Numbered from the stretch's first letter, positions 17,458 to 27,080 are shown. The stretch: 64,000 bases of DNA from Cupriavidus sp. D384 (GCF_001652915.1 NZ_BBQI01000095.1:62001-126000); one strand, 5' to 3'. Notes: generated from the sequence alone by a model not told the origin. Program-made: numbers and translations.

Positions 17458-17865
17458 ATGCGACTCCTCCACACCATGCTGCGCGTTGGCGACTACCAGC
17501 GTTCGATCGACTTCTACACGCGCGTACTGGGCATGCAACTGTTGCGCGAGAGCGACAACCCCGAGTACAAGTACCGCCTGGCCTTTGTCGGCTACGGCCC
17601 GGAAAGCGAAACGGCTGTGCTGGAACTGACCTACAACTACGGCGTGGACCAATATGACCTGGGTACCGCCTACGGCCATATCGCCCTGGAAACCCCGAAT
17701 GCCGCCGAAGCCTGCGACCGCATCCGCGCCGCCGGCGGCAAGGTCACACGCGAGGCGGGTCCGGTCAAGGGCGGCACCACGGTGATCGCTTTCGTGGAAG
17801 ACCCGGACGGCTACAAGATCGAACTGATCGAGCGCAACTCCACCCGCGACGCCGCCCGTCCGTAA
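17458..17865 (+). CDS. gloA: Lactoylglutathione lyase (glyoxalase I)
   Basis: Converts the methylglyoxal-glutathione hemithioacetal to S-lactoylglutathione. 135 residues with the four metal ligands at the same numbers as in the E. coli nickel enzyme: His5, Glu56, His74 and Glu122 (MRLLHT, ETAVLELTYN, YGHIALE, YKIELIE). The ATG at 17458 follows AGAAGG; an upstream in-frame start would add an unrelated 21 residues. A DMT permease gene starts 11 bases downstream, so the two may be co-transcribed. Confidence 0.96.
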   Translation: MRLLHTMLRVGDYQRSIDFYTRVLGMQLLRESDNPEYKYRLAFVGYGPESETAVLELTYNYGVDQYDLGTAYGHIALETPNAAEACDRIRAAGGKVTREAGPVKGGTTVIAFVEDPDGYKIELIERNSTRDAARP

Positions 17866-17876
17866 GCGACGCGGCG

Positions 17877-18782
17877 ATGTCCACACAACTTATAACAAGG
17901 CGCCCGCTGGACAGCACGGCCATCGGACTGATGGTATTGCTGTGCGCCGCATGGGGACTCCAGCAGGTGATCATCAAGGTCACCGCTCCGTTGATGGGCG
18001 CCGTGCTGCAGGCCGGCGTCCGCTCCGCCATCGCCGCGCTGCTGGTGTTCGCGTTTGCCGCGTGGCGTGGTACGCCGCTCTGGGAACGCGACGGCACGCT
18101 GCGCGCCGGACTTGTCGCCGGGCTGCTGTTCGGCGCCGAGTTCTTCTGCATCTTCGTCGGGCTGGGCCACACCACGGCATCGCGCATGGCGGTGTTCCTC
18201 TACACGGCGCCAATCTTTACCGCGCTGGGCCTGCACCTGTTCGTGCCGGGCGAACACCTGCAGCGCGGCCAGTGGGCCGGCGTGGGGCTGGCGTTCCTGG
18301 GCATGGTGCTGGCTTTCGCGGACGGCATCGTCGCAGCGTCCACGCAGTCGAGCACGCTGCTGGGCGACGCCCTGGGCGTACTGGCCGGCGCCCTATGGGC
18401 CGCAACCACCATCGTGGTACGCGGCAGCAAGCTGTCGCACGCCCCCGCCAGCAAGACGCTCCTGTATCAATTGACGGTGTCCGCAGTGCTGCTGCTGGTG
18501 ATGGCAGTGGCCGCCGGACAGGTCCATCGCGTGGAAGTCACCGGGTTCGTGGTTGCCAGCCTGTTCTACCAGTCGGTGCTGATCGCCTTTGCCAGCTACC
18601 TGATCTGGTTCTGGCTGCTGCGCCAGTACCTGGCATCGCGCCTGTCGGTGTTCTCGTTCCTGACCCCGCTGTTCGGGGTGGCCTTCGGCGTGCTGCTGAT
18701 GCACGACCACGTCGGCATGCGATTCGCGCTGGCGGCGGTGATGGTGCTGGGGGGGATCGTGCTGGTGAACCGGAAGGCCTGA
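17877..18782 (+). CDS. EamA/DMT-superfamily permease
   Basis: 301-residue inner-membrane protein with about ten hydrophobic helices arranged as two EamA repeats (first from LMVLLCAAWGLQQVIIK, second from LGDALGVLAGALWAATTIVV). This is the drug/metabolite transporter fold, whose members export amino acids or other small metabolites. The substrate cannot be read from sequence. It begins 11 bases after gloA. Confidence 0.88.
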   Translation: MSTQLITRRPLDSTAIGLMVLLCAAWGLQQVIIKVTAPLMGAVLQAGVRSAIAALLVFAFAAWRGTPLWERDGTLRAGLVAGLLFGAEFFCIFVGLGHTTASRMAVFLYTAPIFTALGLHLFVPGEHLQRGQWAGVGLAFLGMVLAFADGIVAASTQSSTLLGDALGVLAGALWAATTIVVRGSKLSHAPASKTLLYQLTVSAVLLLVMAVAAGQVHRVEVTGFVVASLFYQSVLIAFASYLIWFWLLRQYLASRLSVFSFLTPLFGVAFGVLLMHDHVGMRFALAAVMVLGGIVLVNRKA

Positions 18783-18797
18783 GCGGCCTTCGGTGTT

Positions 18798-18824
18798 CGT
18801 CCCTCCCGGCTGGCGGGAGGGACG
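18798..18824. terminator. GC-rich hairpin between the convergent permease and trpS genes
   Basis: Perfect 11-base arms CGTCCCTCCCG/CGGGAGGGACG around a 5-base loop, 15 bases after the permease stop. No T-run on either side, so it may be a weak terminator or a transcript-end stabiliser. Confidence 0.45.
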
Positions 18825-18847
18825 CGTGGCGCGTGAAACGGGCCTGA

Positions 18848-19876
18848 TTACTTCGGGAACGAGAACATGCCCACGGCGCTGCGCACTTCGTCCAGCGTCT
18901 GCTGGGTCAGTTCGCGGGCGGTTTCGGTGCCCTTCTTCAGGATGTCGAACACGTAGCCCGGATCTTGGGCCAGTTGCTCGCGGCGCTCGCGGATCGGGCG
19001 CAGCATTTCCTGCAGGATGCCTTCCACACGGCGCTTGAGTACCATGTCGCCCAGGCCGCCGCGCTGGTAGTGGTCCTTCAGCGCCTGCACTTCCTCCACG
19101 TTCGGATCGAACGCATCCAGGTACGTGAACACGACGTTGCCCTCCACCTGGCCCGGGTCCGACACCTTGAGGTGGTTCGGATCGGTGTACATCTTGTGCA
19201 CGGCCTCGCGGATCTGCTCCGGCGATGCGCCGAGCGGAATCGCGTTGCCCTGCGACTTGCTCATCTTGGCCTTGCCATCGACGCCCGGCAGCCGGCCATG
19301 CTTCGGAATCAGCGCGGCGGCTTCGGGCAGGATATCGCGGCCCACCTGATGGTTGATACGGCGCACGATCTCGTTGGTCTGCTCGATCAGCGGCGCCTGG
19401 TCCTCGCCCACCGGCACCAGCACGGCCTTGAAGCCGGTGATGTCGGCGGCCTGCGACGCCGGGTAGCACAGGAAGCCGGCCGGGATATCGCGGCCAAAGC
19501 CACGCGCCTGGATCTCTTCCTTGATCGTCGGGTTGCGCTCCAGGCGCGACACCGTGACGAAGTTCAGATACATCAGCGTCAGTTCGGCCAGCGCGGGCAG
19601 GTGCGATTGCACCGTGATCGTGGTCTTGGCGGGGTCGATGCCCACGGCCAGGTAGTCCAGCGCCACTTCCAGCACGTTGCGGCGGACCTTGTCCGGGTCG
19701 TGCGCGTTGTCGGTCATCGCCTGCGTATCGGCCAGCAACACGTACTGCTTGTGCGTTTCCTGCAGGGCCACGCGGCTCTTCAGCGAGCCAACATAGTGGC
19801 CCAGGTGCAGCGGGCCGGTGGGACGGTCGCCAGTCAGGATGACGGGACGCGGATCGGTCTTGGTCTGTTCGGTCAT
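18848..19876 (-). CDS. trpS: Tryptophan-tRNA ligase
   Basis: Class I aminoacyl-tRNA synthetase, 342 residues, close to the 334 of E. coli. The HIGH-type motif is GPLHLGHYVGS near the N-terminus and KMSKS appears as AKMSKSQGNAI. The insert VEGNVVFTYLDAFDPNVEEVQALKDHY is typical of the variant found in many proteobacteria. It is the last gene of a minus-strand run lptD-surA-pdxA-rsmA-trpS, separated from rsmA by 84 bases. Confidence 0.96.
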   Translation of the reverse strand: MTEQTKTDPRPVILTGDRPTGPLHLGHYVGSLKSRVALQETHKQYVLLADTQAMTDNAHDPDKVRRNVLEVALDYLAVGIDPAKTTITVQSHLPALAELTLMYLNFVTVSRLERNPTIKEEIQARGFGRDIPAGFLCYPASQAADITGFKAVLVPVGEDQAPLIEQTNEIVRRINHQVGRDILPEAAALIPKHGRLPGVDGKAKMSKSQGNAIPLGASPEQIREAVHKMYTDPNHLKVSDPGQVEGNVVFTYLDAFDPNVEEVQALKDHYQRGGLGDMVLKRRVEGILQEMLRPIRERREQLAQDPGYVFDILKKGTETARELTQQTLDEVRSAVGMFSFPK

Positions 19877-19960
19877 GAGCGGCGCGATGGCTTCAGGATG
19901 TTCGGGTAGTTCAGCGGGAAATTCGAGATCGGTATCGGCGGCGATGCCGGCGCTGCGGCG

Positions 19961-20803
19961 TCAGGCCGCACCGCGCGCCGGCGGCACGGCGCTGTTGCCG
20001 ACGATGCGGGCCAGTTCGACATACTCGGCCACCGGCACTTCCTCGGCACGGCGGCCCAGGTCGAAGCCAAGCGCATCGAAGTCCACCTGGTCACGCAGGA
20101 ACGACAGCGTGTTGCGCAGCACCTTGCGGCGCTGCGAGAACGCGGCGGTCACCACATCGCCAAGCACGTTGGGGTCGCACGCGGGATACGGCGAACGCAG
20201 CGTACCGTCTTCGGCACGCGGCCAGGGAATCATGCGCACCACGGCCGAGTCGACCTTGGGCGGCGGGTTGAACGAGGCGGGCGGCACGTCGAGCACGTGT
20301 TCCATGTGATAGCGCACCTGCAGCATGATCGACAGCCGGCCAAACGCCTTGCTGCCGGGCTCGGCCACCATGCGCTCGACCACTTCCTTCTGCAGCATGA
20401 AATGCTGGTCGCGCACGTGATCGGCGAAATCCATCAGATGGAACAGCAGCGGGCTCGAAATGTTGTACGGCAGGTTGCCCACGATACGCAGCGCGCGGCC
20501 CGGCTCCTCGAGCTTGCCGAAGTCGAACGCCAGGGCGTCGCCGGCATGCACGGTCAGGCGGTCGTTGTAGCGGTTGCGCAGGCGCTCCACGAGATCGCGG
20601 TCGAGTTCCACCACCTGCATGCTGGGCAGGCGTTCGAGCAGCGGGTTCGTCAGCGCGCCCAGGCCCGGCCCGATTTCGACGATGACGTCGTCCGGTTGCG
20701 GGTCGATGGCATTGACGATGCCGTAGATGATGCCGTCGTCGACCAGAAAGTTCTGGCCGAATCGTTTGCGGGCCACATGGCCCTGATGCACGTTTGGACG
20801 CAT
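19961..20803 (-). CDS. rsmA: 16S rRNA (adenine(1518)-N6/adenine(1519)-N6)-dimethyltransferase
   Basis: KsgA-type methyltransferase that dimethylates the two adjacent adenosines in helix 45 of 16S rRNA and acts as a late assembly checkpoint. 280 residues with the N-terminal signature RKRFGQNFLVD, SAM motif I VEIGPGLGALT and the catalytic motif NLPYNISSP. It starts 3 bases after the pdxA stop, in the conserved surA-pdxA-rsmA order, so it is probably in the same operon. Confidence 0.96.
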   Translation of the reverse strand: MRPNVHQGHVARKRFGQNFLVDDGIIYGIVNAIDPQPDDVIVEIGPGLGALTNPLLERLPSMQVVELDRDLVERLRNRYNDRLTVHAGDALAFDFGKLEEPGRALRIVGNLPYNISSPLLFHLMDFADHVRDQHFMLQKEVVERMVAEPGSKAFGRLSIMLQVRYHMEHVLDVPPASFNPPPKVDSAVVRMIPWPRAEDGTLRSPYPACDPNVLGDVVTAAFSQRRKVLRNTLSFLRDQVDFDALGFDLGRRAEEVPVAEYVELARIVGNSAVPPARGAA

Positions 20804-20806
20804 AAG

Positions 20807-21865
20807 TCAGTGCCGGCCGTTGGCGGACGCGCCGTGGCGCCCGCTGGCATGGCCGGCCATGGTAATGGCACACCGGATGGCTTCGATCATGCTGCCGTGC
20901 TCGGCCCGGCCGGTGCCGGCCAGGTCGAGCGCGGTGCCATGATCCACCGATGTGCGGATAAAGGGCAGGCCCAGCGTGATATTGACGCCGTGACCGAAGG
21001 TGCCGTACTTGAGCGGCGCCAGGCCCTGGTCATGGTACATCGCCAGCACGCAGTCGGCACCGCGCAGATGGCGCGGCTGGAACAGCGTGTCGGCAGGATA
21101 GGGCCCGCGCGCGTCGATATCGGCATCGCAGGCCAGCGCCAGCGCCGGCCCGATGACGTCGATCTCCTCGCGGCCCATGTGCCCCGATTCCCCGGCGTGC
21201 GGGTTGAGCCCGGTCACCAGGATACGGGGGCGGGCAATGCCGAAGTGGCGCCGCAGATCGTGGTCGACGATCTTCAGCGTCTCCTGCAGCATGGGGATCG
21301 TCAGCGCATCGGGCACGGCCCGCAGCGGCAGGTGCGTGGTGGCCAGCGCCACGCGCAGCATGGCATTGTCATGCGCGGGCTGCGGGCCAGCCAGCATCAT
21401 CACCACGCGCGGCACGGCGGCGCGTTCGGCCAGGTATTCGGTATGCCCCGTGAACGGCACGCCCGCGTCGTTGATCGTGCTTTTCTGCACCGGCGCGGTG
21501 ATCATGGCCGCAAAACGTCCGTCCTGCAGCCCGTCGATGGCGGTATCGAGCAACTCCAGCACGTAGCGGCCGTTGCGGGCATCGAGCTGGCCGGGCTCGC
21601 AGGCCACGCCAAGCGCGACATCCTCGACCACCACATCGCCATCTGCCAGCCGCCGCTGCCACGCATGCGCCACGCCCAGCGACTCGGCGCGCTGCGCCAG
21701 CAGGCGCGCGTCGCCGATCACATGGAACCGGTACGCGCCATGGCCCATGCCATTGGCCGCGCCGCCAAGCTGCAGCAGGGCGCCGATCGTGATGTCGGGA
21801 CCGATGCCGGCGGGCTCTCCGGTGGTGATGGCAAGCGCCAGTGGCGCGGGTGCAGGGTCGGGCAT
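20807..21865 (-). CDS. pdxA: 4-hydroxythreonine-4-phosphate dehydrogenase
   Basis: NAD-dependent enzyme of de novo pyridoxal 5'-phosphate synthesis. 352 residues with the family opening LAITTGEPAGIGPDIT, substrate/metal motif PVQKSTINDAGVPFTGHTEYLA and the C-terminal YHDQGLAPLKYGTFGHGVNITLGLPFIRTS, which includes metal-binding histidines. The last ~15 residues (AGHASGRHGASANGRH) are an unusual His/Gly-rich tail. It starts 17 bases after surA. Confidence 0.96.
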   Translation of the reverse strand: MPDPAPAPLALAITTGEPAGIGPDITIGALLQLGGAANGMGHGAYRFHVIGDARLLAQRAESLGVAHAWQRRLADGDVVVEDVALGVACEPGQLDARNGRYVLELLDTAIDGLQDGRFAAMITAPVQKSTINDAGVPFTGHTEYLAERAAVPRVVMMLAGPQPAHDNAMLRVALATTHLPLRAVPDALTIPMLQETLKIVDHDLRRHFGIARPRILVTGLNPHAGESGHMGREEIDVIGPALALACDADIDARGPYPADTLFQPRHLRGADCVLAMYHDQGLAPLKYGTFGHGVNITLGLPFIRTSVDHGTALDLAGTGRAEHGSMIEAIRCAITMAGHASGRHGASANGRH

Positions 21866-21882
21866 GGCAGGAGCGGCGCGCG

Positions 21883-23355
21883 TCAGCGCTGCCGGTTGAT
21901 CCGGTATTCGACGTACGCCGCGCTGCGGAGCTGGCGCACCCAGTCATCATAGGCGGCGCGCAGCTTCTGTTCCCGCACTTCCTGACGGGCGAAGTCCCGC
22001 TGCTTCTCGGCCGACACCTCGGTCTCGCGGCGGTTTTCCACCTGGATCAGGTGAACCCCGAACTGCGTGACCACGGGCTCCGAGATTTCACCCGGACGCA
22101 GGCGGTTCATGGCCTGCTCGAACTCGGGCACCAGTTCGCCCGGCGACACCCAGCCCAGTTCGCCGCCCTGCTGGGCAGACCCATCCTGCGAATAACGGCG
22201 CGCCGCATCGGCAAAATCGGCACCGTGCGTCAGGCGGTCGCGCAGGGTCGACATCTGGCGCTTCGCCTCGGCCTCAGGCATGTTCGGGCCGGTACGGATC
22301 AGGATGTGGCGCACCTGGGTCTGCGTGATGTGATCGGCTGCAGCCTGCTGCGCCGGTGCGGCCGTACGCTTGGCAGCCAGCTTGAGCACATGGAAGCCGT
22401 TGGCGGATTCCACCACTTCCGGCACCACCTTGCCAGGCTGCAGGTCAACCACGGCATTGGCGAACAGCGCCGGCAGGCGACCGATTTCGCGGAAGCCAAG
22501 CGCGCCGCCCTGCGACGCCTCGGGCGCCTCCGAATTGGCCTTGGCCAGTTCGGCAAAGTCAGCCCCGCCCTGGGCCTGCTTGAGCAGGCCTTCGGCCTTG
22601 GCCTTGAGCTGCGCCTTCTGGGCTTCGGATGCGTCATCCGGCACGCGCACCAGGATCTGCTGCACGTTGTATTCGGCCGGGCCCACGGCGGCGGGCTGTC
22701 CGCTGCGCGCCGCCAGGAAGTTGTCGATCTCGCCGTCGTAGACCTGCACCTTCGAGTCCACTTCGCGTTCGCGCAGGCGAATCACCTGCACCTGCTTGCG
22801 CAGTTCGTCGCGGTACTTGGTCCAGGTCATGCCGCTGGCTTCCACGCGCGTGCGCAGATCCGCCGCCGACATCTTGTTCTGCTGCGCGACCGATTCGATC
22901 GCACGGTCCACTTCCTGGTCGGTCACCTTGATGCCAGCGTCCTGGGCGGCCTGCGTCTGCACGCGTTCCATCACCAGCCGTTCCAGCACCTCGCCCAGCA
23001 GGTCGGGGCGTTCGGGAATCGGGCGATTGGCGGCGCGCAGCTGGTTCTCGATCTCGTCGGCCCGGTCAAGCAGCTCGCGGCGCGTGATCACGCTGTTGTT
23101 GACGATGGCAACGACTTCGTCCACCAGTTGCGAGCGCTTTTGCGCCGGCTGCGGAATGCCCATCTGCGGCTGGCTTGGCGCCACCGTGCTCGTCTGGCTG
23201 CCGCCCTGCTGCGGCACGAAGATGCCCTGGGTTCGCGCTCCCGGCGCGCGCAGTTGCGCGGCGGCTGGCGCAGCCAGCGTGACGAGCACCGCGGAGAGCA
23301 GCAGCTGCTGCCAGGGATTCAGGCGGGACATAACCGAAAAGGCTTGACGTTTCAT
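21883..23355 (-). CDS. surA: Periplasmic chaperone and peptidyl-prolyl isomerase SurA
   Basis: Escorts outer-membrane proteins, including LptD, to the BAM complex. 490 residues, longer than E. coli SurA (428). A signal peptide (LLLSAVLVTLAAPAAAQ) is followed by a Gln-rich linker, the SurA N-domain (VDEVVAIVNNSVITRRELLDR), and two parvulin PpiC domains (around residues 210-320 and 335-440; EYNVQQILVRVPDDAS and QVRHILIRTGPNMPE), then a C-terminal helix. It begins 9 bases after lptD, its main client, so the two are co-expressed. Confidence 0.96.
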   Translation of the reverse strand: MKRQAFSVMSRLNPWQQLLLSAVLVTLAAPAAAQLRAPGARTQGIFVPQQGGSQTSTVAPSQPQMGIPQPAQKRSQLVDEVVAIVNNSVITRRELLDRADEIENQLRAANRPIPERPDLLGEVLERLVMERVQTQAAQDAGIKVTDQEVDRAIESVAQQNKMSAADLRTRVEASGMTWTKYRDELRKQVQVIRLREREVDSKVQVYDGEIDNFLAARSGQPAAVGPAEYNVQQILVRVPDDASEAQKAQLKAKAEGLLKQAQGGADFAELAKANSEAPEASQGGALGFREIGRLPALFANAVVDLQPGKVVPEVVESANGFHVLKLAAKRTAAPAQQAAADHITQTQVRHILIRTGPNMPEAEAKRQMSTLRDRLTHGADFADAARRYSQDGSAQQGGELGWVSPGELVPEFEQAMNRLRPGEISEPVVTQFGVHLIQVENRRETEVSAEKQRDFARQEVREQKLRAAYDDWVRQLRSAAYVEYRINRQR

Positions 23356-23364
23356 CTTGGTCCG

Positions 23365-25839
23365 TCATTCATAGTGATCGTACGGGGACGTGGGCACCGG
23401 TCGCGCGGTCACGGGCTCGTAGCCCGGCACGTTCAGGCGCAGCATGTCCAGCGGATTGGAGCCGACTTTCGACAATCCGCGGAATTCCACCTGCAGGAAG
23501 ACCCGGCCTGTGTATCCATTCGTGGTGTTGCGGAAACGCTGGTACACGAAACGGCCAACCCAGCAGTCGGCCGTGTATTCGAAGCCCGCCAGCGCATCCA
23601 CCAGCTGGTTGGCCGACTGGTCATACGCCACGCGGCCAATGCCGTAGACGCGCTGCGTGACCGGCCACTGGCCCGACACCTCGAACTGGTCGATCGCGGT
23701 ATTGTCGGTCACCGACGTCGGCCGGCGATAGCGGTAGCCCACGTTGAGCAGCTTGCGCGACTCCGGGCGCCACTGGAATGCCACGTTCGAGTAGTTGACG
23801 CGGTTTTCATCCGGGTTCCACTGGATGCCCGCGTCAAGATAGTAGCCGCGGAACAGCTGGATCGTCGTCGCCGCCAGCAGGTCCGAGTATGTCGGCTTGG
23901 TGTCCGTCAGCGTGCCGCCAATCTGCACGCGCTGACCGGTGAAGTCGATCCGTTGCGCGATCGTGCCACGGAACCGCTCTACCCCGGTATCCGACTCGAT
24001 CAAACGGGTGGTCAGGCCCGCGGTCAGCTTGTTGTTGTCGGCAATCCGGTCGTTACCGCTGAACGGATTCTCGGTAAAGATCTGGCCATAGCCAAAATCG
24101 GACTGCACCGTGTCGAACAGCGGGAACTGGCTCTGGTCGCGGAATGGCGTGTAGACATAGAACAGGCGCGGTTCCAGCGTCTGCATGTAGTTCACGCCAA
24201 ACAGCCGGCTGAGGCCCGGCGCATCGCGCTCGAACGTCATGCCCGAATCGACACTGACCGTCGGGATCGAGCGGCTCAGCGTGTTGGATGCCCCGGTCGT
24301 GTTCGTGCCGGCGTCCATGTTGTACTGCGCCGCATTGAAGATCACCTTCGGTGTTACATACCAGCCTGGCCGGATGATCGGATAGCTGATCGACGGATTG
24401 AAGTAGGCGCGGCTGCCTTCGGGCTGCTGGAACCCTGTCGACGTCAGCGGAATCTTGAAGCGCGTGTAGTCGGTGTCGATCGCAATATCGAAACCGCCCA
24501 GATCGTAGCGCGTGTACTTGGCGTTGATCTGCGGCTCACGTTCGTACGACGGCTCGCTGGGAAGCAGCGTCTGGAACTTCTGCACGCGGGCCATGAACGT
24601 CCAGTTCTGCCAGTTGTAGATTACGCCGCCCTCCTGCGTGTATTGCCGCAGGGTAGATTGCGAGACGCTACGGGTCAGGTCGTCCGGATACTGGTCATCC
24701 GAGACCTTGCTGACGTTCGCGTACGCCGTCATGCCCGGGATGATCGTCTGGTAGTGCTGGACCGAGTAAGCCCAGCGATCCCGGCCGGCCTTCTTGTCGT
24801 CCGGCAGGAACTCGGCGCGGATACGGCCGCTGTAGCCGTCGCCCAGGTAGCGGAAGTCACCACCCAGTTGCACCCCGCGCTCCGACAGGATCCGCGGATA
24901 CACGGTCAGGTCGCGGTTCGGTGCCAGGTTGAAGTAATACGGGACGGTCAGGTCCGCCCCCGACTTCGAGCTGTAGCCGAACAGCGGCGGCAGCACACCG
25001 CTGCGGCGGTCGCTGTTCAACGGAAACGAGAACGCCGGAGCAGCCGCCACGGGCACACCGAAGAAATTCAGCACGCCGCCGTATGCCACGCCCACTTCGC
25101 GGTCGCTATCCAGGTCCAGCTTGCGCGCGCTGAAATACCAGTCGGCGTTGTCGGGCGAACAGGTCGTGTAGGTGGCCTTCTTGAGCGTACTGCGGTCCGG
25201 GTCGAGAAAATCGATCCGCTCGGCGCTGCCCGATCCGCCGGTCTGGTCGAAATAGTAGTCCGGCGACAGCATGTAGCCTTCGTTGGCCTGAACGCGCAGC
25301 TTCGCCTCGGGACCCACGGCCAGCGTGCCGTTCTTCGACAGGCGCACGTTGCCCGTCGCATGGGCTTCGTCGGTGTCCTGGTCGTAGGTCAGCTTGTCGC
25401 CCTTGACCACGCCGCCGTCGCGGCGCAGCTCGGCGTTGCCTTCAAGCTCGACACCCTTCTCGTTGTATCCGGTCATGCGGTCGCCCGATGCGTAGGCTGG
25501 CGCATTCGGATTCGACGGGGTCGACGCGGGGGCCGCCCCCAATGTGCTGCTGCCCGCATTGGCGGGCTTGCGCGGCGGCTCGGTCAGGCGCGGCACCAGT
25601 TCGCCTGCCTCGGGCGGCGGCGGTTCCGGCTCGGCGGCCTGCGTGACAGCCGGCTCCACCATATCGATATTGGGAATGGTAGAGGCGGCGCCGTACTGTG
25701 CATGGGCGTTGACCGAAAGGCCGGCCATGGCCAGCACGAGCGGTCGCAGGGCGCTGGCAGGCACGCGGGCGCGCCGGGGCTTGCCCTGGAGCGCAGGCGG
25801 TCGGGTGGCCGGATGATGCGGTTGTCGTTGTTCGGTCAT
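23365..25839 (-). CDS. lptD: LPS-assembly protein LptD
   Basis: Outer-membrane beta-barrel that, with LptE, inserts LPS into the outer leaflet. 824 residues from the ATG at 25839 (MTEQRQPHH); the same frame stays open upstream but that part is not LptD-like. A signal/anchor (LVLAMAGLSVNAHAQ near residues 35-48) is followed by a Pro/Glu-rich linker, the periplasmic OstA/jellyroll domain (GVELEGNAELRRDGGVVKGDKLTYDQ...) and a large barrel with many aromatic strands ending EPVTARPVPTSPYDHYE. Cysteines for the LptD disulphides appear in the CSPDNADWY and YTADCWVGRF contexts. First gene of lptD-surA-pdxA-rsmA. Confidence 0.95.
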   Translation of the reverse strand: MTEQRQPHHPATRPPALQGKPRRARVPASALRPLVLAMAGLSVNAHAQYGAASTIPNIDMVEPAVTQAAEPEPPPPEAGELVPRLTEPPRKPANAGSSTLGAAPASTPSNPNAPAYASGDRMTGYNEKGVELEGNAELRRDGGVVKGDKLTYDQDTDEAHATGNVRLSKNGTLAVGPEAKLRVQANEGYMLSPDYYFDQTGGSGSAERIDFLDPDRSTLKKATYTTCSPDNADWYFSARKLDLDSDREVGVAYGGVLNFFGVPVAAAPAFSFPLNSDRRSGVLPPLFGYSSKSGADLTVPYYFNLAPNRDLTVYPRILSERGVQLGGDFRYLGDGYSGRIRAEFLPDDKKAGRDRWAYSVQHYQTIIPGMTAYANVSKVSDDQYPDDLTRSVSQSTLRQYTQEGGVIYNWQNWTFMARVQKFQTLLPSEPSYEREPQINAKYTRYDLGGFDIAIDTDYTRFKIPLTSTGFQQPEGSRAYFNPSISYPIIRPGWYVTPKVIFNAAQYNMDAGTNTTGASNTLSRSIPTVSVDSGMTFERDAPGLSRLFGVNYMQTLEPRLFYVYTPFRDQSQFPLFDTVQSDFGYGQIFTENPFSGNDRIADNNKLTAGLTTRLIESDTGVERFRGTIAQRIDFTGQRVQIGGTLTDTKPTYSDLLAATTIQLFRGYYLDAGIQWNPDENRVNYSNVAFQWRPESRKLLNVGYRYRRPTSVTDNTAIDQFEVSGQWPVTQRVYGIGRVAYDQSANQLVDALAGFEYTADCWVGRFVYQRFRNTTNGYTGRVFLQVEFRGLSKVGSNPLDMLRLNVPGYEPVTARPVPTSPYDHYE

Positions 25840-25985
25840 GCAAACGGTTATCGGTCGGCTCGGCGGCGGGCGCTGCGCGGGGGCTCGCAATGCGGCTTCC
25901 CGCGCCCCCCAGCCCAATGCCGGAGCGGGCTGCGGGGCGACAAAGGCCCCTCCCGAGGGCCACCCGGCGCCCGGGTCTGGTCGGG

Positions 25986-25992
25986 TATTATA
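25986..25992. promoter_or_regulatory. Overlapping divergent -10 elements of lptD and amgK
   Basis: The heptamer TATTATA gives TATTAT on the plus strand (28 bases before the last base upstream of the amgK ATG) and TATAAT on the minus strand (about 150 bases before lptD). It is the only AT-rich patch in this 180-base gap. -35 matches are weak on both strands. Confidence 0.45.
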
Positions 25993-26019
25993 CGGGGCAT
26001 CGTATTCTCCCTTTCCGGC

Positions 26020-27078
26020 ATGGCAGCACTTATTGACGACCCGGGCCACGACCCGCGTATCGAACAACTGAAATCGTGGGTTGCCGGACTCGGCACAACC
26101 TGGTCGATCGACCCGGCTTCGTGTGCCCCGGCATCGGCCGACGCGAGCTTCCGCCGCTACTTCCGCGTGCGGACCGGCCACCCGCGCCACCCGACCGCCA
26201 TCGTGATGGATGCCCCGCCGTCCCATGAGGACTGCCGGCCTTTCATCCACGTGGCGAAGCTGTTCGGCGATGCCGGCGTGACGGTGCCCACCGTGCTGGA
26301 ACAGGACCTGGCGCAGGGTTTCCTGCTGCTGGCCGACCTGGGCAGCCAGACCTACCTGTCGCGCCTGGACGCCGCCTCGGCCCGCCCACTGTATGGCGAC
26401 GCCGCCACCGCGCTGGTGCAGATCCAGCTGGCTACCCGCCCGGGCGAACTGCCGGCCTACGACCGCCCGCTGCTGCAGCGCGAGCTGGACCTGTTCCCGC
26501 AGTGGTATGTCGCCAAGCATCTCGGGGTCACGCTCGACGACCGCCAGCAGGCCGACCTGCGCGAGGTGTTCGACACGATCCTGGCCAACAACCTGGCCCA
26601 GCCGCAGGTCTACGTCCACCGCGACTACCACTCGCGCAACCTGATGGTGCTGCCCGAAGGCGCCACGGTGGGCGCCAATCCGGGCATCCTGGACTTCCAG
26701 GACGCCGTGATCGGCCCGATCACCTACGACGCCGTGTCGCTGTGGCGCGACGCCTATGTCGAATGGGAAGAGGAGCAGCAGCTCGACTGGCTGATCCGCT
26801 ACTGGGAACAGGCGCGCAAGGCGGGCCTGCCGGTGGCAGCCGATTTTGGCGATTTCTACCGCGATTTCGAATGGATGGGGCTGCAGCGTCACCTGAAGGT
26901 GCTCGGCATCTTCGCGCGCCTGTACCATCGCGACGGCAAGGACGGCTATCTGGCCGACATGCCGCTGGTGCTCAAGTACACGCGCAACGTGGCAGGCCGC
27001 TACTCGGAAATGCGCAAGCTGGTGCGGCTGCTGGACGCCCTGGAGGGCACCGAACGCCCCACCGGCCTGACGTTCTGA
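26020..27078 (+). CDS. amgK: N-acetylmuramate/N-acetylglucosamine anomeric kinase AmgK
   Basis: Aminoglycoside-phosphotransferase-fold kinase of peptidoglycan recycling: ATP + MurNAc (or GlcNAc) to the alpha-1-phosphate. 352 residues with Brenner motif HRDYHSRN (catalytic Asp202, Asn207) and metal-binding DFQD (225-228). N-terminal ASADASFRRYFRV matches the family. The partner MurU lies 1.1 kb downstream, after azlC and azlD, on the same strand, which strongly supports this assignment over a generic phosphotransferase. The start at 26020 has no Shine-Dalgarno and would give a leader of only ~22 bases from the predicted -10. Confidence 0.88.
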   Translation: MAALIDDPGHDPRIEQLKSWVAGLGTTWSIDPASCAPASADASFRRYFRVRTGHPRHPTAIVMDAPPSHEDCRPFIHVAKLFGDAGVTVPTVLEQDLAQGFLLLADLGSQTYLSRLDAASARPLYGDAATALVQIQLATRPGELPAYDRPLLQRELDLFPQWYVAKHLGVTLDDRQQADLREVFDTILANNLAQPQVYVHRDYHSRNLMVLPEGATVGANPGILDFQDAVIGPITYDAVSLWRDAYVEWEEEQQLDWLIRYWEQARKAGLPVAADFGDFYRDFEWMGLQRHLKVLGIFARLYHRDGKDGYLADMPLVLKYTRNVAGRYSEMRKLVRLLDALEGTERPTGLTF

Positions 27079-27080
27079 CC

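Noticed and set aside
21841..26019. Apparent 5' extension of amgK over surA and lptD
   Set aside because: Frame is open only because of high GC; the kinase starts at 26020 and the upstream part is antisense to lptD and surA.
25840..26928. Apparent N-terminal extension of lptD into the amgK region
   Set aside because: LptD-like sequence and its signal peptide begin at 25839.
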